Source of the DNA: Desulfocucumis palustris
GTDB taxonomy: Bacteria; Bacillota; Desulfotomaculia; Desulfotomaculales; Desulfocucumaceae
DNA: 64,000 bases
NCBI RefSeq assembly: GCF_002933875.1
Contig: NZ_BFAV01000045.1
Span: forward strand, 1 to 64,000
Direction: 5' to 3'
Shown here one piece after another: positions 13,830-21,344 of this stretch (position 1 is its first letter; each line of letters starts with the position of its first letter). The position numbers and the translations under genes were made by a program. The notes under the pieces were generated by a model that was not told the DNA's origin, did not search any database, and worked only from the letters and a program-made list of their open reading frames with translations.

Positions 13830-14978
13830 ATGTCCAGTTACTCGATTTCCCGGGACGATTGGTCTCTGCACCGCAAAGGTGAAATCGACAGGCAGCGTCA
13901 CCAGGAGAAGGTTAAGGAAGCAATCAAAAAAAACCTGGCTGACATTGTTTCTGAAGAGAGCATTATCATGAGCGACGGACAAAAAATAGTAAAAGTCCCA
14001 ATAAGGTCGCTGGATGAATTTCACTTTCGCTTTGATCAGGGAAAGAATAAACACGCCGGTCAGGGCAATGGCAAAAGCAAGGTGGGAGATGTGCTGCACT
14101 CCGAACCCCAGCAGGGGAGCGGCAAGGGCAAAGGGGCCGGGGAGGAGCCGGGAGTTGACTATTACGAAGCGGATATTACCATGGAGGAACTGGCGGAACT
14201 TATTTTCGAAGACCTGGGCCTGCCCAACCTGGAGCACAAGAAAAAACCCGAATTGGCCTCGGAGTCTCCTGAATTTAAAGATGTCAGAAAGAAAGGCATA
14301 AGCAGCAACATTGACAGGAAAAGGACCCTTTATGAATCCATTAAACGGGCCGCCCTTAAAGGGGAGCCTTATGAGGGTAAAATAACCAAGGATGATTTGC
14401 GCTATAAAACCTGGGATATTTCGTATAAATATGAGTCGAACGCCGTGGTTCTGGCCATGATGGATACCTCGGGATCCATGGGCCCGTTCGAGAAATATAT
14501 TGCCAGGAGTTTCTTCTTCTGGATGGTGAGATTCCTGAGAACAAAATATCAGAATGTAAAAATAGTTTTCCTGGCTCACCACGTTGAGGCCAAGGAGACT
14601 TCGGAAGAGGAGTTTTTTACCAAGGGGGCCAGCGGGGGCACCCGGTGCTCCTCTGTTTACAAACTGGCGCTGGAGATAATTGAAAAGAGCTACAACCCGC
14701 AGGATTACAATATTTACGCCTTCCATTTTTCCGACGGTGATAATCTGGCCTCTGACAACGATAATTGTGTCAAATATATTGGCGAATTGCTCCAGGTTTG
14801 CAATCTGGTGGGCTATGGGGAAATAGAAGGGCCTTATTACTATACCAGCACCCTTCGCTCCGCCTTTAAAAAAGTCAACGACCAGAAATTTACCGTTGTA
14901 ACCATCAAGGATAAGACAGGTGTTTATCCGGCCCTTAAAAAATTCTTCAGCCCCGGCCCGGAGACAATCAGAGCCTAA
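13830..14978 (+). CDS. yhbH: YhbH/YeaH family protein (DUF444), sporulation-associated
   Basis: This 382-residue protein starts at ATG 13830 with AGGGGG upstream. It contains the YhbH N-terminus ('SISRDDWSLHRKGEIDRQRH'), a Gly/Lys-rich linker (about 75-110) and a C-terminal VWA-like fold with the MIDAS motif 'MMDTSGSMG' and 'HFSDGDNLASD'. The family is co-conserved with PrkA and SpoVR; in B. subtilis it belongs to the mother-cell sigma-E regulon, and in enterobacteria the corresponding genes are yeaG-yeaH-ycgB. The gene is intact even though its partner prkA upstream is split. It ends at a terminator at 15000-15022. Confidence 0.92.
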   Translation: MSSYSISRDDWSLHRKGEIDRQRHQEKVKEAIKKNLADIVSEESIIMSDGQKIVKVPIRSLDEFHFRFDQGKNKHAGQGNGKSKVGDVLHSEPQQGSGKGKGAGEEPGVDYYEADITMEELAELIFEDLGLPNLEHKKKPELASESPEFKDVRKKGISSNIDRKRTLYESIKRAALKGEPYEGKITKDDLRYKTWDISYKYESNAVVLAMMDTSGSMGPFEKYIARSFFFWMVRFLRTKYQNVKIVFLAHHVEAKETSEEEFFTKGASGGTRCSSVYKLALEIIEKSYNPQDYNIYAFHFSDGDNLASDNDNCVKYIGELLQVCNLVGYGEIEGPYYYTSTLRSAFKKVNDQKFTVVTIKDKTGVYPALKKFFSPGPETIRA

Positions 14979-14999
14979 AAATTTATTGCTGTCATTTTT

Positions 15000-15024
15000 A
15001 GGGGGTATTTCTACCCCCTTTTAA
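15000..15024 (+). terminator. Terminator after yhbH
   Basis: AGGGGGTA (15000-15007) and TACCCCCT (15012-15019) form an 8-bp stem with loop TTTC, followed by TTTAATATTT. Confidence 0.82.
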
Positions 15025-15102
15025 TATTTCCACTTGACGTATCCGCCATTTTGAGTAAAAGTAAATGTAAATGGTAGTAGACTGTACTGAGGGCGGTCAG
15101 AT

Positions 15103-15522
15103 ATGGAAATTATCAGCATAACTCCCCATTCGCCTTACTGCCTGGATTTCGAAAACGACGACTTGTTAAGTTTTGCCTGGATTTCTGATTTTTCCGGCTG
15201 TAATTTCACAGGCATAGTGGAAAACGGGGTGCTGGTCTGCAGAATGGCCTGGGAAATGGACCCACACTGGTGCCAGGAGAAAGGCGTGGTGGGTGTGGCC
15301 ACTCTGGAGACGCTGCATAAATACCGTTGCCAGGGGTACGCCAAAAAACTGGTGGATTATATAAGGGGCAGTTTTCCTGAAATGCCGCTGGTTTTGGAAG
15401 TTAACAGCCCGATTTCTTTCAGATTCTGGAGTCGTTACAATCCGGTTTCCCTGGGCAGGGGGAGGGGGCACGCCTCACTTTTCAAGGTTGCTCCCCTGGG
15501 TCACATATCCAATGCGGTTTAA
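15103..15522 (+). CDS. GNAT-like acetyltransferase
   Basis: This 139-residue protein contains 'GVATLETLHKYRCQGYAKKL', which fits the acetyl-CoA-binding motif A of GNAT enzymes (R/Q-x-x-G-x-A), followed by a helix and 'PLVLEVNSPISFRFWSRYN' resembling motif B. The N-terminal half is short and divergent, with several aromatic residues. The start ATG follows GGGCGG about 10 nt upstream. The substrate cannot be inferred. It is a single gene between terminators. Confidence 0.6.
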   Translation: MEIISITPHSPYCLDFENDDLLSFAWISDFSGCNFTGIVENGVLVCRMAWEMDPHWCQEKGVVGVATLETLHKYRCQGYAKKLVDYIRGSFPEMPLVLEVNSPISFRFWSRYNPVSLGRGRGHASLFKVAPLGHISNAV

Positions 15523-15587
15523 TTTTTAAATCATTAAATTGATGGAGCTTTTTGTCCGGAGGGCATGAACTTGTTATAACATTCTCT

Positions 15588-15632
15588 AATATCTCACCTT
15601 GAGATTTTGTCTCGATGTGAGATATTGCTTTT
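15588..15632. terminator. AT-rich hairpin, possible terminator
   Basis: AATATCTCAC (15588-15597) and GTGAGATATT (15617-15626) are a perfect 10-bp inverted repeat, with an inner GAGATTTTGTCTC repeat in the loop, followed by GCTTTT. It may be a terminator for the GNAT gene, or an operator. Confidence 0.45.
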
Positions 15633-15751
15633 AGATAGCATAAGCAGGTAAATAAAAGAAAAAAAATCTTTCCCGGTCTCATGATGAGATGCTTTGGTGG
15701 CGGACAATAATGAAAAAGAATAAAAAAGCAGCCATATCGCGGTTTGCGGGC

Positions 15752-15780
15752 AAAAACCCCCGGGGGGTTTTGTTTTTTTT
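15752..15780 (+). terminator. Strong terminator before korDABC
   Basis: AAAAACCCCC (15752-15761 region) pairs with GGGGGGTTTT, followed by GTTTTTTTT. Apart from the hairpins and a 48-codon frame without a ribosome site at 15710, the 15523-15839 gap shows nothing else. Confidence 0.85.
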
Positions 15781-15839
15781 GGCTTGGTATGTAAATTGCT
15801 TAACTATTGGTTATAAGCTGATATTGCGGGGTGATAATA

Positions 15840-16049
15840 ATGAAAGCGAAAAAGTTTAAATCTTTACCGTCGGTTTATATAAACAAGGCGCTTTGCAAGG
15901 GGTGCGGCATATGCGCGGCCATGTGCCCCAAAAGGGTTCTGGTGGTGGATAGCCGCAAAAAAGCCGTGGCGGCCAACCCCTTGGCCTGTGCCGGGTGCGG
16001 TAAATGTGAACTGCTTTGCCCCGACTTTGCCATTAACCTGGAGGACTGA
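15840..16049 (+). CDS. korD: 2-oxoacid:ferredoxin oxidoreductase, ferredoxin subunit (KorD)
   Basis: This 69-residue 2[4Fe-4S] protein has 'CKGCGICAAMCP' and 'CAGCGKCELLCP', two complete cluster motifs. It is the delta subunit that passes electrons from the KorAB catalytic core to external ferredoxin. ATG 15840 is used, with GCGGGGTGA just upstream; the GTG at 15831 lies inside that ribosome site. It is first gene of the korDABC operon, 4 nt before korA. Confidence 0.9.
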   Translation: MKAKKFKSLPSVYINKALCKGCGICAAMCPKRVLVVDSRKKAVAANPLACAGCGKCELLCPDFAINLED

Positions 16050-16053
16050 TATT

Positions 16054-17196
16054 ATGGCCAGGGTTGTGCCCATGGCTCGGCTGATGCAGGGCAACGAGGC
16101 TGTGGCTGAGGCCGCTGTGTCAGCCGGCGTGATGTTCTACGCCGGTTATCCCATTACTCCTTCCACGGAGATAGCGGAACACATGGCCAAAAGACTGCCT
16201 CCGCTGGGAGGGATTTTCATCCAGATGGAGGATGAAATCTCCAGCATCGCGGCGGTTATCGGGGCTTCACTGGGCGGTATGAAAGCCATTACCGCCACCA
16301 GCGGCCCCGGTTTTTCACTGATGCAGGAAAACATAGGCTACGCCGTTATGGCAGAGGTGCCCTGTGTAATTGTAAATGTTATGAGGCTTGGTCCGAGCAC
16401 CGGAATGCCCACGGCCCCCGGCCAGGGAGACGTGATGCAGGCCAGGTGGGGCACACACGGCGATCACCCTGTGATTGCCCTGTGTCCCTCTTCCGTGACG
16501 GAGGCCCACGATCTTACTGTAAAAGCTGTAAATTTGGCCGAAAAATTCAGAACTCCGGTAATTCTCCTGCTGGACGAGGTTGTGGCTCACCTGAGGGAGA
16601 GAATCGTAATCCCGTCCCGGGAGAATATGGAGATCGTTGAGAGAAAAAAAATCCCTGAAGAAAACGGCTCCTTTTTGCCTTACAGGCCGGAAGCCGGCGG
16701 AGTGCCGGCCATTCCCGACATTGGCAGGGGGTTTCGTTTTAATGTAACCGGGCTGGTGCATGATCAAAGAGGTATCCCCTCAAACGACCCGGGGGTGGCC
16801 GCTGATTTGATTTCCCGGCTGCTGGGCAAGGTTAATAATAACGCCGGTGAAATATACACCTCCGATGGTTATATGCTGGAGGATGCGGAGATTGTCGTGG
16901 TAGCTTACGGTTCCGTGGCGCGCTCGGCCCGCAGGGCTGTGAAGGAAGCCAGGGCGGAGGGTATCCCGGCGGGGATGTGGCGCCCGGTTTCCCTCTGGCC
17001 TTTTCCCGCAGGGGAAATACGGGAGCTTTCCCGCAGGGTCCGCTGTATAATCGTGGCTGAAATGAACGCCGGACAGCTGGCCGGAGAGGTTGAGCGGCAT
17101 GCCGGCGGATGCCCGGTTGTTTCCCTGGGCAAGGTCAGCGGTGAATTGATTTCACCGCTGGAGATATTCCGGCGGATAAAAGAGGTGTTTTCCTGA
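16054..17196 (+). CDS. korA: 2-oxoglutarate:ferredoxin oxidoreductase subunit alpha (KorA)
   Basis: This 380-residue subunit starts at ATG 16054, with GAGG at 16041-16044; the frame extends upstream into korD without a ribosome site. It has the family core 'GNEAVAEAAVSAGVMFYAGYP', 'ITPSTEIAEHMAKRLP', 'FIQMEDEISSIAAVIGASLG', 'TSGPGFSLMQENIGYAVMAE' and a C-terminal transketolase-like domain. The complex oxidatively decarboxylates 2-oxoglutarate (or another 2-oxoacid) to the acyl-CoA with reduction of ferredoxin, or runs in reverse for CO2 fixation in an incomplete TCA cycle. The stop overlaps the korB start (TGATG). Exact 2-oxoacid specificity cannot be read from sequence alone. Confidence 0.9.
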   Translation: MARVVPMARLMQGNEAVAEAAVSAGVMFYAGYPITPSTEIAEHMAKRLPPLGGIFIQMEDEISSIAAVIGASLGGMKAITATSGPGFSLMQENIGYAVMAEVPCVIVNVMRLGPSTGMPTAPGQGDVMQARWGTHGDHPVIALCPSSVTEAHDLTVKAVNLAEKFRTPVILLLDEVVAHLRERIVIPSRENMEIVERKKIPEENGSFLPYRPEAGGVPAIPDIGRGFRFNVTGLVHDQRGIPSNDPGVAADLISRLLGKVNNNAGEIYTSDGYMLEDAEIVVVAYGSVARSARRAVKEARAEGIPAGMWRPVSLWPFPAGEIRELSRRVRCIIVAEMNAGQLAGEVERHAGGCPVVSLGKVSGELISPLEIFRRIKEVFS

Positions 17197-18038
17197 TGCC
17201 TGAATTGATTATGGATTATTTTCGCCCGGGCAGTCTGCCCCACATGTGGTGTCCCGGCTGCGGCACCGGAATTGTGCTGCAATCCTTTTTAAGGACCGTT
17301 CAACGGATGGGTTTATCCAGGGATGAAGTGGTGGTTGTGGGCGGCATCGGCTGTTCGGCCAGGGCGGTCAGCTATATTGATTTTAATACCGTCCACACCA
17401 CCCACGGCAGGGCGCTGGCCTTTGCCACGGGAATAAAGCTTGCCAGGCCGGATTTGTTGGTTTTTGTGCTTATGGGTGATGGCGACGCTTCGGCCATCGG
17501 GGGAAATCACTTAATTCACGCCGCCCGCAGAAATATGGATTTAAACGTGCTGGTAATTAACAACAGTGTTTACGGAATGACCGGCGGACAGTGTTCGCCG
17601 CTCACCCCGGCCGGCAGCAAAACAGCCACCTCTCCCTACGGCAGCATGGAAAGGCAGTTAAACCTCACAGGGCTTGCGGAGGCGGCGGGGGCAACTTTTG
17701 TGGCCAGGTCCACCGCGTACCACTCCAGGCTTACCAGCGATCTTATCGAGCAGGGCATAGCCAATAAAGGGTTCAGCTTTATTGAAGTAATATCCCAGTG
17801 CCCCACGGGATTTGGCAGAAAAAACAAAATGGCCGACCCCGCGGCCATGCTTCAATGGCAAAAACAGTCGGCCCTGCCGGCGGAAAAGTTCATAGATTTG
17901 CCTCCCGGAGATGCAAAGGGGAAATTCCCCATAGGTGTATTATACAAAAACCAGGCCCCCGACTTTATGGAAATGTATCTGGGCATGTCCTCCCGGGCCG
18001 GTTGCGACAATGATAACAGGGGGAAGGGCAATGAATGA
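17196..18038 (+). CDS. korB: 2-oxoglutarate:ferredoxin oxidoreductase subunit beta (KorB)
   Basis: This 280-residue thiamine-pyrophosphate-binding subunit has 'MWCPGCGTGIVLQ' near the N-terminus, 'GGIGCSARAVSYIDFNTVHT', and the TPP motif 'GDGDASAIGGNHLIHAARRN' running to 'NNSVYGMTGGQ.SP'. It starts at ATG 17196, overlapping the korA stop, so it is translationally coupled. It forms the catalytic core with KorA and hands electrons to KorD. The 3' end overlaps korC by 8 bp. Confidence 0.92.
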   Translation: MPELIMDYFRPGSLPHMWCPGCGTGIVLQSFLRTVQRMGLSRDEVVVVGGIGCSARAVSYIDFNTVHTTHGRALAFATGIKLARPDLLVFVLMGDGDASAIGGNHLIHAARRNMDLNVLVINNSVYGMTGGQCSPLTPAGSKTATSPYGSMERQLNLTGLAEAAGATFVARSTAYHSRLTSDLIEQGIANKGFSFIEVISQCPTGFGRKNKMADPAAMLQWQKQSALPAEKFIDLPPGDAKGKFPIGVLYKNQAPDFMEMYLGMSSRAGCDNDNRGKGNE

Positions 18039-18582
18039 AAGAGTGGAGATAATTTTAAGCGGCTCAGGGGGGCAGGGTATGATTCTGGCCGGGATTATAC
18101 TGGCGGATGCCGCCATCAGGGAAGGCAAAAGCGTAGTGCAGAGCCAGTCCTACGGTCCGGAAGCCAGAGGGGGGGCCAGCCGGGCGGAGGTTATTATTGG
18201 GGGAGAGGAACTGGATTACCCGAAGATCAGTAATCCGGACATACTGCTGGCCATGAGCCAGCAAGCCAGCGACAAATTTTTACACAGGGTAAAAAAGGGC
18301 GGCCTGGTTATTCTGGACAGTTCTTACGTGGCGGATTTTCCCCGCCCGGACGGGGTCAGGCTCTATTCCATTCCCATCAGTGACACAGCCAGAGATGGCT
18401 TGGGTAAGGAAATGATGGCCAATATGGTGGCTTTGGGGGCTTTGATCCAGGTATCCGGCGTTATAGGCCGGGATAATGTTCAAAAAGCTGTTGAGGAAAG
18501 GGTGCCTTCAGGCAGTCTTGAAAAGAATATATTAGCCCTTGAGCTGGGGCGAAAATTAGCTAAAAATAGCGATATTTTGTAG
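18031..18582 (+). CDS. korC: 2-oxoglutarate:ferredoxin oxidoreductase subunit gamma (KorC)
   Basis: This 183-residue subunit of the pyruvate/ketoisovalerate oxidoreductase gamma family begins 'MNERVEIILSGSGGQGMILA', with the conserved GSGGQG loop and 'SYGPEARGGASRAEVIIG'. ATG 18031 is chosen, with GGGGGAAGGG just upstream; the frame extends to 17935 inside korB. It is last gene of korDABC. A weak AT-rich hairpin at 18603-18635 follows. Confidence 0.9.
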   Translation: MNERVEIILSGSGGQGMILAGIILADAAIREGKSVVQSQSYGPEARGGASRAEVIIGGEELDYPKISNPDILLAMSQQASDKFLHRVKKGGLVILDSSYVADFPRPDGVRLYSIPISDTARDGLGKEMMANMVALGALIQVSGVIGRDNVQKAVEERVPSGSLEKNILALELGRKLAKNSDIL

Positions 18583-18602
18583 TAAATGTCCAATAAAAAA
18601 TT

Positions 18603-18640
18603 ACATATTTAACCACATTTTAATATTAAATATGTTTTAT
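18603..18640 (+). terminator. Weak terminator of kor operon
   Basis: ACATATTT (18603-18610) and AAATATGT (18628-18635), followed by TTTAT. The stem is AT-rich and the loop long, so support is low. Confidence 0.35.
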
Positions 18641-18778
18641 ACTTAACAAGGGCTGGCTATTATGTATACATGGACGGGATAAAAGTCCAAGCTGAATTTA
18701 TGACAGTAATTTACAGACTGGAAAGGAATTAAAATTAATCCATACCGGGTTTAATAAAATTACATGAGAGGTGATGAA

Positions 18779-18869
18779 GTACAGTTTGTATCTGGGCACT
18801 TGAACTGTACGGAGCCAGTAGTGCAACCGGCCATACGGATATTATATCTTTATATTCGTATTTTTTTTT
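18779..18869 (+). ncRNA. Unidentified structured leader with terminator
   Basis: GTACAGTT (18779-18786) can pair with AACTGTAC (18803-18810). The terminator stem ATACGGATAT (18833-18842) with ATATTCGTAT (18852-18861) is followed by nine T residues. A second GTACAGTTC at 18882-18890, after the terminator, could compete for AACTGTAC. Between them lies GGAGCCAGTAGTGCAACCGG. I could not match it to a known riboswitch class. It precedes the YezD-like gene and the SLH genes. Upstream, 18641-18778 contains only short hairpins. Confidence 0.5.
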
Positions 18870-18969
18870 CCTTATAATGCAGTACAGTTCTTAAGCTCTT
18901 AATAAACGGCTAATCGGAGTTGCATACCCATGGTATTTTATTCGGGTTATTGAATGGAGGGCCAGCGAT

Positions 18970-19179
18970 TTGATTGCCGGAGGAGCGCAGACGCAAAGTA
19001 AACTAACCGAGCAGCTATTATCGGAAATCGAAAAACACAGGGAGCGAATAGAGGCCTTAAGATTCGGCCAGGTGGTTTTTGTAGTGCATAAGGGTATTCT
19101 GACCCGGGGGCAGATAACTGAAAATTTTGAGCCGGCCGATAGACCCGACAGCGGGAGGTCGAAGCCAAAACGGCTTTGA
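18970..19179 (+). CDS. YezD-like small protein (DUF2292), copy 1
   Basis: This 69-residue protein starts at TTG 18970, 9 nt after GGAGG. The core 'IEALRFGQVVFVVHKGILT' fits the short YezD/DUF2292 fold, a single beta-hairpin domain of unknown function often found near sulfur or metal genes. The C-terminal 'RGQITENFEPADRPDSGRSK' is shared with the copy at 19251. Its last codons and stop lie within a terminator stem (19150-19188), so coding and terminator sequence are superimposed. Function is unknown. Confidence 0.65.
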   Translation: MIAGGAQTQSKLTEQLLSEIEKHRERIEALRFGQVVFVVHKGILTRGQITENFEPADRPDSGRSKPKRL

Positions 19180-19198
19180 TCTCCCGCTTTAATTTTTT
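19150..19198 (+). terminator. Terminator overlapping the end of the DUF2292 gene
   Basis: AGCGGGAG (19150-19157) pairs with CTCCCGCT (19181-19188), with an inner AAGCC/GGCTT stem, then TTTAATTTTTT. The 5' arm and the stop codon (19177-19179) are inside the coding region. Confidence 0.85.
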
Positions 19199-19250
19199 AG
19201 ATAACAGTGGTTGCGTTTGGTGCTAATGCCCGGGCCATGGAGGAAAGTAG

Positions 19251-19430
19251 ATGCATGGCAGAATAACTGACCAATTGATTATTGAGATTGGCAAGTACAA
19301 GGAAAAAATAAACGCCCTAAAATATGGCCAACTGGTTTTTATAATCCACAAGGGTAATGTCACCCGGGGCCAGATAATAGAAAACTTTGAGCCAGCCGAT
19401 AAACCCGACAGCGGGAGGTTAAAGCCGTAA
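19251..19430 (+). CDS. YezD-like small protein (DUF2292), copy 2
   Basis: This 59-residue tandem paralogue of the preceding gene starts at ATG 19251, with GGAGG (19239-19243) 7 nt upstream. 'INALKYGQLVFIIHKGNVT' and 'RGQIIENFEPADKPDSGRLK' align with copy 1 along nearly the whole length. The 3' end again forms the 5' arm of a terminator (19410-19449). The pair looks like a recent tandem duplication including the terminator; a degenerate third 3' end is found on the minus strand at 33160-33232. Confidence 0.65.
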   Translation: MHGRITDQLIIEIGKYKEKINALKYGQLVFIIHKGNVTRGQIIENFEPADKPDSGRLKP

Positions 19431-19449
19431 GGCCACCCTCCCGCTTTTT
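19410..19449 (+). terminator. Terminator overlapping the second DUF2292 gene
   Basis: AGCGGGAGG (19410-19418) pairs with CCTCCCGCT (19437-19445), followed by TTTTT. The stop codon is in the loop. Confidence 0.85.
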
Positions 19450-19489
19450 GCCGGGGGTTGCTTTTAGAATCAATTATATGGAGGTGGGA

Positions 19490-19612
19490 ATGACCATAAA
19501 GGGGATTAGGCCTGGTACTGTACGGGCCAGCCAAAAACCGAATAATCTTTTTGACATTCATATCCGAGTAACCTGTTATCCCAATAAACCCATTATCCCG
19601 GAGACCCAATGA
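19490..19612 (+). CDS. Possible 40-residue small protein
   Basis: This frame starts at ATG 19490, directly after the very strong ribosome site GGAGGTGG (19480-19487, 2-3 nt spacing, somewhat close), and ends at TGA 19610-19612. The sequence begins MTIKGIRPGTVRASQKPN and is not recognised. It lies between the DUF2292 terminator and the SLH gene. It could be a leader peptide or a chance frame. Confidence 0.3.
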   Translation: MTIKGIRPGTVRASQKPNNLFDIHIRVTCYPNKPIIPETQ

Positions 19613-19652
19613 AAATCTATTAAAAATTTTTTTAAAAAGGAGAGAATTTAAA

Positions 19653-20447
19653 ATGAAAACTTCCGTGAAGAAAAAATTAAGCATGGCTACCGTATCCCTC
19701 TTTACGCTGGGCACCCTGGCCTTTGCCGCTCCCGCCCTGGCGGCGTATGATTCCATGCCCGAAGGTTTTTACGAAATGGACCCCACGTTTATACCTGGAG
19801 TGACACTGCCGTTAGACATCGCAGACCACTGGGCGGCAAGTGAAATCACAGATATGGTTAACATTAAGGCTGTGACCGGTTATCCCGACGGGAATTTCTA
19901 TCCGGACAAACCTGTGACCAGAGCCGAGCTTGCCACCGCCATGGCCAACGCCATGTATCTGCCCAAAGGGGAGGAAGTGGAACTGCCTGACGTAAGCAGC
20001 GACAACTGGGCCGCTCAAAACATCGCCACCGCCATGCCTTATCTGGCCGCCTTCCCGGACGGTTCCTTCCGCCCCGAGGCTCCAATTACCAGGGAAGAAG
20101 TGGCTGTAGCCATTGTGAAAGCCGCCGGACTGGACAATAAAAGGATTGATCCCAACGTTATAGATATTGTTTTTAAAGACCCCAAAACTGTTTCCCCTGA
20201 TTTGAAAAAGCTTGTGGCTATAGCCGTGGACCAGAAACTGCTCAAGGGTATCGTTGAAACCACCACCACAACTCTTCCCGGCCCTGACGGTGTATTAGGC
20301 ACCGTTGATGATGTAACGGAAGACGTGGATACAATGAATATCAAAGCCAAGGATTTGGTGACCAGGGGTGAAATGTGCTATCTGCTGGACAAAGCCAGGG
20401 CTAAAGTAGGTCTGGGCAACCAAATCGCCGGCGGTGAAGAAGAATAA
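19653..20447 (+). CDS. SLH-domain surface protein 1
   Basis: This 264-residue exported protein starts at ATG 19653, with AAGGAGAG upstream. The signal peptide (about 1-31) ends ALA-AYDS. Two clear SLH motifs follow: 'IADHWAASEITDMVNIKAVT' with 'GYPDGNFYPDKPVTRAELA', and 'VSSDNWAAQNIATAMPYLAA' with 'FPDGSFRPEAPITREEVA'. A third degenerate unit around 175-255 ends in 'VTRGEMCYLLDKA'. SLH domains anchor proteins to pyruvylated secondary cell-wall polymer. There is no additional functional domain, so it may be a minor S-layer or wall-adapter protein. It is followed 16 bp later by a paralogue. Confidence 0.85.
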   Translation: MKTSVKKKLSMATVSLFTLGTLAFAAPALAAYDSMPEGFYEMDPTFIPGVTLPLDIADHWAASEITDMVNIKAVTGYPDGNFYPDKPVTRAELATAMANAMYLPKGEEVELPDVSSDNWAAQNIATAMPYLAAFPDGSFRPEAPITREEVAVAIVKAAGLDNKRIDPNVIDIVFKDPKTVSPDLKKLVAIAVDQKLLKGIVETTTTTLPGPDGVLGTVDDVTEDVDTMNIKAKDLVTRGEMCYLLDKARAKVGLGNQIAGGEEE

Positions 20448-20463
20448 TCGGGAGAGAGTATAG

Positions 20464-21183
20464 TTGCTGAAAAATTTCAGCCTTACGATTGCGTATCTCT
20501 TGTTATTAAGCGTTCTGGCCTGTGCCTCCCCGGCAATGGCGGACACCGGCCTGGAAATGCCCGGCAATATGAGGGCTCCTGACATAACCTTGCTTCCCGG
20601 TTATCAAGCACCTGTTGATATAGCCGGCAACTGGGCTGAAGAAGATATTAAAGAAATGCTGGGCATCAAAGCCATCAGCGCTTATCCTGACAATACCATC
20701 CGACCGGATAAAGCGGTGACCAGGGCAGAGCTTGCCTCCGCCCTGGCCAACGGTCTGAATCTGCCCCCGGGGAAAGAAGTGGAGATGCCTGATGTGAGCA
20801 GTTCCCACTGGGCTTACCAGTCAATCCTTAACGCCCTGCCATATATGGCGGTTTATACCGACGGTTCCTTCCGCCCAAATGCCGTGGTCACCAGGGAAGA
20901 CCTGGCGGCGGCCACAGTCAGGGCCACCGGTCTTAACCGGAAAGCGGTGGACCCCGCCGGTATAGCGGTGATTTTTAAGGATTACCGGAGCGTGTCCCCG
21001 GGACTGCTGCACCTGGTGGCTGTGGCTGTGGACCAGAAACTGCTTAAAGGATACAAAGTGTACGAACCCGGAGGCAGTTACAAGGATGCCGGTGGTGATT
21101 ACAACCTCTATATCCGGGCACGATACCCTGTTACCATGGCTGAAATGTGCAACATGCTGAACACCGCCAGGAAAGGCTGCTAA
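20464..21183 (+). CDS. SLH-domain surface protein 2
   Basis: This 239-residue paralogue of the preceding protein has TTG start 20464 and GGGAGAGAG upstream. The signal peptide runs to about residue 27 (ACASPAMA). SLH repeats: 'IAGNWAEEDIKEMLGIKAIS', 'AYPDNTIRPDKAVTRAELAS', 'VSSSHWAYQSILNALPYMAV', 'YTDGSFRPNAVVTREDLA', plus a third partial unit. It is cotranscribed with SLH protein 1 and ends in a short tail with a terminal Cys. Function: cell-wall anchored, otherwise unknown. Confidence 0.83.
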   Translation: MLKNFSLTIAYLLLLSVLACASPAMADTGLEMPGNMRAPDITLLPGYQAPVDIAGNWAEEDIKEMLGIKAISAYPDNTIRPDKAVTRAELASALANGLNLPPGKEVEMPDVSSSHWAYQSILNALPYMAVYTDGSFRPNAVVTREDLAAATVRATGLNRKAVDPAGIAVIFKDYRSVSPGLLHLVAVAVDQKLLKGYKVYEPGGSYKDAGGDYNLYIRARYPVTMAEMCNMLNTARKGC

Positions 21184-21344
21184 GTTTTCGGTGGTGCAAA
21201 ATAAAAGAAGAATAAAGCGAATATCCGGCAAGGCAGCCCGGGCGGGTGGTTTCTTGCCCCCCGCCCGGCGCCGCCGGGAATGCCAGGCCGGTAAATTGAC
21301 TCTGAAGACTCTTAAACAATAATGATTTAAAGGGGAATCCGGCA

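Noticed and set aside
15710-15856. 48-codon ORF before korD
   Set aside because: It has no ribosome site and runs through a strong terminator hairpin.
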